Below, in pieces: positions 62,656-64,000 of a DNA stretch of 64,000 nt. Source of the stretch: Flagellimonas marinaquae (GTDB lineage: Bacteria > Bacteroidota > Bacteroidia > Flavobacteriales > Flavobacteriaceae); NCBI RefSeq assembly GCF_023716465.1, contig NZ_CP092415.1:1031501-1095500 (forward strand), read 5' to 3'. The stretch's first letter is position 1; every line of letters starts with the position of its first letter. Under the pieces are notes generated by a model that saw nothing but the letters and a program-made list of their open reading frames with translations, was not told the origin of the DNA and ran no database searches. Made by a program: the position numbers and the translations under genes.

Positions 62656-63573
62656 TCAATTCTCAAATTCCACATCGGCATAATCGTTCATAATGCCATG
62701 GCTGATCAAATTGGCAAATTCCTTTTTGTTCGGTTTGAGCGATATTTTGCTATCAGATTGTGGAGAAGTCTTTTCCAAGGTAAGCAGACTTATGGCCGGG
62801 AGTATGTTTTTTGCTAAATACAGACTGTGTTGGTCTTCAAAAATAAGACTGGCCTCATCTACTGTTTTATTGGAAATATTCTTTTGTTTAAACACTTTTT
62901 GAATACTCTGTGCAAAGCGTTGCCCCTGCGAACTTTTGTTATAGTGGTAAACAGCGACATCCATGGCACTGCTACCTGAAATATTCTCGCTCCGGATAAC
63001 CAGTACCCGCTGATATTTACCCTTGTGCTGTAGATAGCGTTTGTTGATCACATTTACGTAGTTCCCCATTGGATTTTCGTTCGCCGATTTGGTCTTCGGC
63101 AAATCTTCTTCCATAATGTATACTTTGGCACCATGCGTCATAAGTTCGGCCGCCAATTGTTGAGAAATATCGCTTAAAAAACTATCTCCTTCACTCCTGT
63201 TTTCCGCAATTAGGTAATATACAGCATCTTTTAATTTTTCGCTCTTTAACGACATTTGGGCAAGTTCCTTATCAAAAATTGGCGCCTCTTCTTCGTTTTT
63301 GGGTGCTACGATTATACCTGTTTTTTTAAAGGAATCGCTAGCATTGGGTATTTTATATTCCTTACCCAGTTTTAGCGCACTGCCTTCTTTTATTTTATCT
63401 GAATTTAACGCTAAAAACTCGCCATAATGCTTTACCGGGTCCAGCCCCTGTTTACGAAGCAAAGAAAAAATACCGTCTCCTTGTTCTGCAATCGCAATGG
63501 TATATTGGTTTTCTTGGGAAAAAATAAATGTACAGGCCCAAACCCAAAATAGAAGGGATAATCTAAAATTCAT
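62656..63573 (-). CDS. Secreted protein with LysM-like start and degenerate amidase-like region
   Basis: A 305-residue exported protein (signal MNFRLSLLFWVWACTFIFSQ). Residues 22-75 read like a LysM unit (QYTIAIAEQGDGIFSLLRKQGLDPVKHYGEFLALNSDKIKEGSALKLGKEYKIP). The rest has the helix/strand order of N-acetylmuramoyl-L-alanine amidases (LAAELMTHGAKVYIMEED; MDVAVYHYNKSSQGQRFAQSIQKVF), but the zinc-binding HxGH and HANA motifs are missing. It may bind peptidoglycan without cutting it. The amidase link is an inference. Confidence 0.75.
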   Translation of the reverse strand: MNFRLSLLFWVWACTFIFSQENQYTIAIAEQGDGIFSLLRKQGLDPVKHYGEFLALNSDKIKEGSALKLGKEYKIPNASDSFKKTGIIVAPKNEEEAPIFDKELAQMSLKSEKLKDAVYYLIAENRSEGDSFLSDISQQLAAELMTHGAKVYIMEEDLPKTKSANENPMGNYVNVINKRYLQHKGKYQRVLVIRSENISGSSAMDVAVYHYNKSSQGQRFAQSIQKVFKQKNISNKTVDEASLIFEDQHSLYLAKNILPAISLLTLEKTSPQSDSKISLKPNKKEFANLISHGIMNDYADVEFEN

Positions 63574-63674
63574 TTTTAGTATGTTTTTGGGTGGGATGCC
63601 CTACAAAGATGGTAAAAAAACTGTTCTGATTATGTTTTGACCGGGAAAAAATTTCAGTAGATACACCAAAACCG

Positions 63675-64000
63675 TCAAAGCCTTGTTTTTCTTTCTTGGG
63701 AATATTGCTTTCGAATAACGGATTCGGCAGGTTTATTTTGTGGGGTAAACCTATTATCCTCATGTCCACCTACCTCATTATGTTGCATAAACCATTTCCA
63801 GACAAAACCTCCAGCAAACCAGCTCTCGGACCAAAACTCATCGAACAATACCTGGGTGGCCCTTGCCTGTGCCTCAAGATTGACATCGGTTTGGTTACGA
63901 TCCACCAACCATGGTTTTTTCCCTGTAAAATCCATGCTCCTATACCCAAATTCCGTAAAAAGAATGGGGCTTTTTTTGTTTTTGGAAACCTCTTTTAATT
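63675..64000 (-). CDS. Glycoside hydrolase, C-terminal part (5' end outside window; GH113-like)
   Basis: The reading frame stays open to the window edge. The visible 108 codons include SPILFTEFGYRSMDFTGKKPW, where the Glu of TEFGYRS is the likely catalytic nucleophile of a TIM-barrel clan-A enzyme. Then come LFDEFWSESWFAGGFVWKWF and DNRFTPQNKPAESVIRKQY. This C-terminal pattern fits the GH113 (beta-mannanase-like) type seen in Flavobacteriia. The internal ATG at 63935 is not the start. The substrate is uncertain. Confidence 0.82.
   Translation of the reverse strand, partial: LKEVSKNKKSPILFTEFGYRSMDFTGKKPWLVDRNQTDVNLEAQARATQVLFDEFWSESWFAGGFVWKWFMQHNEVGGHEDNRFTPQNKPAESVIRKQYSQERKTRL

Overview
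The window is a chromosomal segment of a marine-type Flavobacteriaceae bacterium, most like Muricauda/Allomuricauda relatives (a family-level call; the genus is a guess). The basis is SusC/SusD and TonB receptors, lipoproteins with Bacteroidota-style signals, starts that lack Shine-Dalgarno sequences, one clear TTTG-N19-TAnnTTTG promoter, a class II HMG-CoA reductase next to a GYDIA-type GHMP kinase, and many families typical of the phylum. No rRNA operon, CRISPR array or transposase is visible.

Layout. 1-5.2 kb: the 3' end of groEL with its terminator, then a minus-strand metal-handling cluster (HMA/MauE-like membrane protein, secreted HMA protein, TonB receptor, HYC_CC_PP-type protein). 5.3-13.9 kb: a GAF-domain fRMsr-like protein, purH, the rod-shape operon mreB-mreC-mreD-mrdA-rodA, and an anchored DNA/RNA endonuclease. 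13.9-27.3 kb: a Prc-type protease; surE, a small membrane protein, lpxB, a NlpC/P60 lipoprotein and comEC; a POT transporter with a DPP-IV-type peptidase; and two mevalonate-pathway genes. 27.4-34.6 kb: an AraC regulator, a SusC/SusD pair and two secreted proteins of unknown role. 34.7-42.4 kb: a minus-strand envelope cluster (PpiD-like foldase, CNNM/CBS protein, LptC, TPR protein, outer-membrane protein, CoaX). 42.5-51.1 kb: tRNA-Phe carrying an integrated element. 51.2-64 kb: chromosome again, with an AraC regulator, a degenerate SRAP protein, small stress-type proteins, cardiolipin synthase, GH3, a pyruvate-kinase-like protein, purine nucleoside phosphorylase, and the C-terminus of a glycoside hydrolase that runs off the end.

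The most interesting part is the 8.5-kb AT-rich element between a 13-bp repeat at the tRNA-Phe 3' end (42604-42616) and its copy at 51097-51109. All its genes are on the minus strand: a tyrosine integrase beside attR, two unknown proteins, an excisionase-type HTH protein, a tiny unknown protein, an HUH replication initiator with a candidate origin upstream, and then a defence-like operon. That operon runs DUF4145-like zinc-ribbon protein, PD-(D/E)xK nuclease, phosphoribosyltransferase-like protein, winged-helix protein, a structured non-coding gap, and a retron-type reverse transcriptase. The last four parts match the gene content I know for type III retrons (RT + PRTase + winged helix). The gap holds an 18-bp perfect hairpin, a second GC-rich hairpin, a small msr-like hairpin and a possible a1/a2 pair, as expected of an msr-msd RNA. 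Paired integrase-arm-like repeats (GGGGACGA twice, 12 bp apart) lie just inside both ends of the element. Integration separated tRNA-Phe from its original terminator and supplied a new one.
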